Shown: positions 6,377-8,579 of the stretch, in pieces
Layout: every line of letters starts with the position of its first letter
Position numbering within the stretch: position 1 is the first letter of the stretch
Source of the DNA: JBNJEL01 sp051745835
Lineage (GTDB): Bacteria > Bacillota > Halanaerobiia > Halobacteroidales > Acetohalobiaceae
Direction of reading: 5' to 3'
Assembly (NCBI GenBank): GCA_051745835.1
Contig: JBNJEL010000081.1
Coordinates: 1-8,579 of the forward strand
DNA length: 8,579 nucleotides
Notes under the pieces: model-generated
Seen by the model: only the letters and a program-made list of their open reading frames with translations
Told to the model about the DNA's origin: nothing
Database searches by the model: none
Position numbers and translations under genes: made by a program

Positions 6377-7042
6377 ATGGAAAAGGTAATCGAAATTAAT
6401 AATCTATCCTTTAGTTACGATAAACGACCAATCTTACAGGGAATCGATTTAACCGTTCACTCGCAAGAATTCATTGGATTAATTGGTGCTAATGGTTCAG
6501 GCAAGAGTACTCTACTTAAATTGATAGTTGGACTATTAGATAGTAACCGCGGTCAGATTAAATTATTAGGTCAACCGCTTGATCAATTTGATGATTGGAC
6601 TAAGATTGGCTATATCTCGCAAGAAGCTAAGAATTTTAACCAAAGCTTTCCTGCTACAGTTAAAGAGGTAGTTGCTGCTAACCTCTACCATCAGATGGGG
6701 TTTTTTAAATTATTGAGTTCTGACCTAGAGTCCAAAATTGACGAGGCACTGCAAGCGGTTAATATGTTAGAGTATCAATCCGCTTTAATTGGTAATTTAT
6801 CAAGTGGACAGCAGCAGCGAGTCTTTATTGCCCGTACGTTAGTAGCTAACCCTAAGATTATCTTAATGGACGAACCGTTAGCTGGAGTAGATATTAAATC
6901 ACAAACTAACTTTTATAACTTAATTAAGAGATTAAATCGCCAGTTAGGCTTAACTATTATTATTGTAACTCACAATATTGAATTAGCCAAACAAGAAGTA
7001 GATAAGTTAATTAAGATCGAAGATGGAGACTTAGTAACTTAA
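6377..7042 (+). CDS. znuC: Zinc (metal) ABC transporter ATP-binding protein
   Basis: A 221-residue ABC ATPase powering metal import at the cytoplasmic face of the membrane. Walker A GANGSGKST is at 37-45, the Q-loop Gln at 82, the signature LSSGQQQR at 141-148, Walker B IILMDEP at 161-167 and the switch His at 199. The length and FIGLIGANGSGKST region fit the manganese/zinc/iron importer family. Zinc is favoured because the next genes encode a matching permease and a Zur-like repressor, with a candidate operator upstream. The only usable start is the ATG at 6377, because an in-frame TAG lies at 6362. The AAAAAGGAG site ends 16 bases before it, a longer gap than usual, which suggests modest translation. 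It is spaced 29 bases from znuB. Confidence 0.9.
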   Translation: MEKVIEINNLSFSYDKRPILQGIDLTVHSQEFIGLIGANGSGKSTLLKLIVGLLDSNRGQIKLLGQPLDQFDDWTKIGYISQEAKNFNQSFPATVKEVVAANLYHQMGFFKLLSSDLESKIDEALQAVNMLEYQSALIGNLSSGQQQRVFIARTLVANPKIILMDEPLAGVDIKSQTNFYNLIKRLNRQLGLTIIIVTHNIELAKQEVDKLIKIEDGDLVT

Positions 7043-7071
7043 AGTTTAGATAGTAGGAGGTAATCATACTT

Positions 7072-7920
7072 ATGTTAGAGATACTTAGTTACTCCTTTAT
7101 GCAGCGCGCCTTTATAGTCGGTAACTTTATAGCTGTGATCTGTCCAATGATCGGTACTTTCTTAATCTTAAAACGTTTAGCTCTAATCGGACATACACTC
7201 TCGCATGTTGCTCTAGCAGGAATTGCTATTGGTATTTTAATTGGAGTCTATCCCATTGCTACTGCTTTATTAATCTCTATCTTTGCTGCGTTAGGAATTG
7301 AAAAGTTACGTCAAAACTATAAAGATTATGCCGAATTATCACTCTCAATCATCTTAGCCAGCGGATTAGGCTTAGCAACTATTTTAATCAGTAAGATCAG
7401 TAATAACTCTAATATCTTCAGTTATCTATTCGGTAGTATTTCACTAGTCACCACGCAAGATTTAGTGACAGTGATACCGCTCGGAATTATAATTATCGGA
7501 ATTATGATTACTTTTCACTACGGTTTCTTCTTTACCGCTTTTAATGAACGGGAAGCCAAATTAGCTGGAGTACCGGTTAAACTGCTTAATATCTTATTTA
7601 TTATCTTAATTTCAATCACTGTCTCGCTTGCGATGCGCATTATCGGTGGACTCTTAGTCTCCTCGTTAATTACGCTACCGGTAGCAACTAGTTTACAGCT
7701 AGCCCAAAGCTTTAAAGAGACAATTATCTATAGTATTATCTGTAGTATCTTAGCTGTTAATTCGGGGTTAATAATCTCCTTTTACTATGACCTGGCTTCT
7801 GGTGGTACTATTATCTTAGTGAATATAGCTTTATTACTATTAGCGTTGCTCTACCAACGAATTAAAAAGTACAGTTATCAGCAGCACAATCATAATTATG
7901 ATTCACAATCTAATAATTAA
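7072..7920 (+). CDS. znuB: Zinc (metal) ABC transporter permease
   Basis: A 282-residue membrane permease of the ABC-3 family, with about eight hydrophobic segments by eye, forming the channel for Zn2+ (or Mn2+) with ZnuC. The family motif HTLSHVALAGIAIG is at 41-54, followed by ILASGLGLATILIS and the glycine-rich segment MRIIGGLLVSSLITLP typical of this family. The protein ends in a polar tail after the last membrane segment with HNHN, which might touch metal but is not conserved as far as I know. The ATG at 7072 has AGGAGG 11 bases upstream. No substrate-binding protein (znuA) is encoded next to it, unlike many such operons. zur follows after 11 bases. Confidence 0.92.
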   Translation: MLEILSYSFMQRAFIVGNFIAVICPMIGTFLILKRLALIGHTLSHVALAGIAIGILIGVYPIATALLISIFAALGIEKLRQNYKDYAELSLSIILASGLGLATILISKISNNSNIFSYLFGSISLVTTQDLVTVIPLGIIIIGIMITFHYGFFFTAFNEREAKLAGVPVKLLNILFIILISITVSLAMRIIGGLLVSSLITLPVATSLQLAQSFKETIIYSIICSILAVNSGLIISFYYDLASGGTIILVNIALLLLALLYQRIKKYSYQQHNHNYDSQSNN

Positions 7921-7931
7921 AGGTGGTTTAA

Positions 7932-8360
7932 ATGAAGAACTTTACAGATTTAATTGCATTATTAAAAGAGAAAGAGATTAGATGTACCAACCAACGCAAA
8001 GCTATTTTGAAAGTACTATATCAGATAGATCGCCCGTTATCTGCCCAAGAGATACTCAACCAACTAAAATCTAAACATCCTAAATTAAGGCTATCAACTA
8101 TCTACCGTAATCTTAATCTATTTGAAGTAAATAACCTTATTAATCGCCTTAACTTTACTGATCAGGAGACTAAGTTTGAATTGTTAACTGATAAGCATCA
8201 CCACCACTTAATCTGTCAGGTTTGTGGTGAGATCACACCCCTTGACTGCCCACTTAATAACTTTGAAGAAGAGTTAAGTTCTAAAACAGACTACACCATT
8301 CTTGACCATAAGATTAAGGTCTATGGTATCTGTCCACACTGTAAGAAAGAACAATCATAA
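7932..8360 (+). CDS. zur: Fur-family metal regulator, probably zinc uptake repressor Zur
   Basis: A 142-residue DNA-binding repressor of the Fur family. The winged-helix part covers about residues 1-80 (CTNQRKAIL, then LSTIYRNLNLFE as recognition helix). The dimerisation part has KHHHHLICQVCG (88-99) and HKIKVYGICPHC (126-137). Cys95/Cys98 and Cys134/Cys137 form the structural Zn site. LDCPL and the HKxxxYGxCPxC ending look like Zur rather than PerR or Fur, and the operon context (znuCB) agrees. At the place where Bacillus Zur has a metal-sensing Cys before the His run (FKC), this protein appears to have Leu84, so the sensory site may differ. The protein is basic, unlike the gcv products. AGGTGG precedes the ATG. 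It probably represses its own operon through the repeat at 6338-6352. Confidence 0.85.
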   Translation: MKNFTDLIALLKEKEIRCTNQRKAILKVLYQIDRPLSAQEILNQLKSKHPKLRLSTIYRNLNLFEVNNLINRLNFTDQETKFELLTDKHHHHLICQVCGEITPLDCPLNNFEEELSSKTDYTILDHKIKVYGICPHCKKEQS

Positions 8361-8370
8361 TTAAATATAA

Positions 8371-8392
8371 AAGCAGACCATCAGGTCTGCTT
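8371..8392. terminator. Bidirectional terminator between zur and argD
   Basis: A 9-bp perfect stem AAGCAGACC/GGTCTGCTT with loop ATCA lies between two convergent genes. On the minus strand it is followed by TTATATTTAATT, which with the last stem bases makes a T-rich tail, so it fits argD termination best. On the plus strand the tail (GATAACTT) is poor, but the hairpin may still serve zur. Confidence 0.8.
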
Positions 8393-8402
8393 GATAACTT
8401 AC

Positions 8403-8579
8403 TTAATCACGCTCTACAATTAATTCTTCTAATGTGGCTACTGCTTGATCTACATCTTCTTTATCAATAATTAGCGGCGGTAAGAATCGAAGCGTTGTAT
8501 CAGTGACAGCATTAATTAAAAGACCTTTATCTAAGGCTGCTTTAACTAACTCATCTGCTCCTTCTACAACTTCTAAGCC
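8403..8579 (-). CDS. argD: Acetylornithine aminotransferase, C-terminal fragment
   Basis: The last 58 codons of a gene running off the right edge. They translate to a sequence with GLLINAVTDTTLRFLPPLII, the C-terminal signature of ArgD-type class III aminotransferases, then a closing helix ending VERD and a TAA stop. ArgD is a PLP enzyme that converts N-acetylglutamate semialdehyde to N-acetylornithine in arginine synthesis. The PLP lysine and most of the protein lie outside the window. A related omega-aminotransferase cannot be fully excluded, but RFLPPLII favours ArgD. It converges with zur. Confidence 0.82.
   Translation of the reverse strand, partial: GLEVVEGADELVKAALDKGLLINAVTDTTLRFLPPLIIDKEDVDQAVATLEELIVERD

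Noticed and set aside
1..8579. CRISPR arrays, insertion sequences, tRNA genes, phage or defence genes
   Set aside because: I saw no regularly spaced repeats, transposase-like proteins, tRNA-like sequences or defence domains. All genes have ordinary metabolic or transport assignments.

Overview
The window looks like a chromosomal segment of a low-GC, anaerobic, probably halophilic Firmicute-grade bacterium. The order Halanaerobiales (for example Acetohalobium, Halobacteroides or Orenia) is my best inference. The grounds are the AT-rich DNA with Shine-Dalgarno sites of the AGGAGG type, very acidic glycine-cleavage proteins, a glycine decarboxylase split into two subunits, and a glycine riboswitch. 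No rRNA, tRNA or mobile element is present, so the assignment rests on protein and RNA style only.

Right to left on the minus strand, positions 3263 to 1 hold a glycine-cleavage operon. A single-aptamer glycine riboswitch with a short 'ghost' hairpin and an overlapping intrinsic terminator (about 3263-3090) leads into gcvT (aminomethyltransferase), gcvH (lipoyl carrier), gcvPA (decarboxylase subunit 1) and the first 15 codons of gcvPB (subunit 2), which runs off the left edge. When glycine is plentiful the riboswitch should let transcription continue into the genes that break glycine down to CO2, ammonia and methylene-tetrahydrofolate.

Further right on the same strand are putP (sodium/proline symporter) and nagA (N-acetylglucosamine-6-phosphate deacetylase). 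The putP start region is odd. The well-placed ribosome-binding site and ATG are followed by an in-frame TAG at codon 3, with open frame after it. This could be a nonsense mutation, a start-stop regulatory mini-ORF with re-initiation at TTG, or UAG read as an amino acid. The last is worth testing because a Halanaerobiales member (Acetohalobium arabaticum) is known to use pyrrolysine.

On the plus strand, znuC, znuB and a Fur-family gene (most likely zur) form a compact zinc-uptake operon. It is transcribed divergently from nagA, with nearly touching -35 boxes in the shared intergenic region and a near-perfect 7-1-7 inverted repeat that is probably the Zur operator. No substrate-binding protein gene (znuA) is next to it. 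A hairpin that can terminate from both sides separates zur from the 3' end of a minus-strand argD-like gene (acetylornithine aminotransferase), which runs off the right edge.

Most of the window is ordinary metabolism and transport. The observations most worth following are the putP UAG, the riboswitch architecture, an unexplained AT-only perfect palindrome in the gcv leader, and the candidate Zur site.
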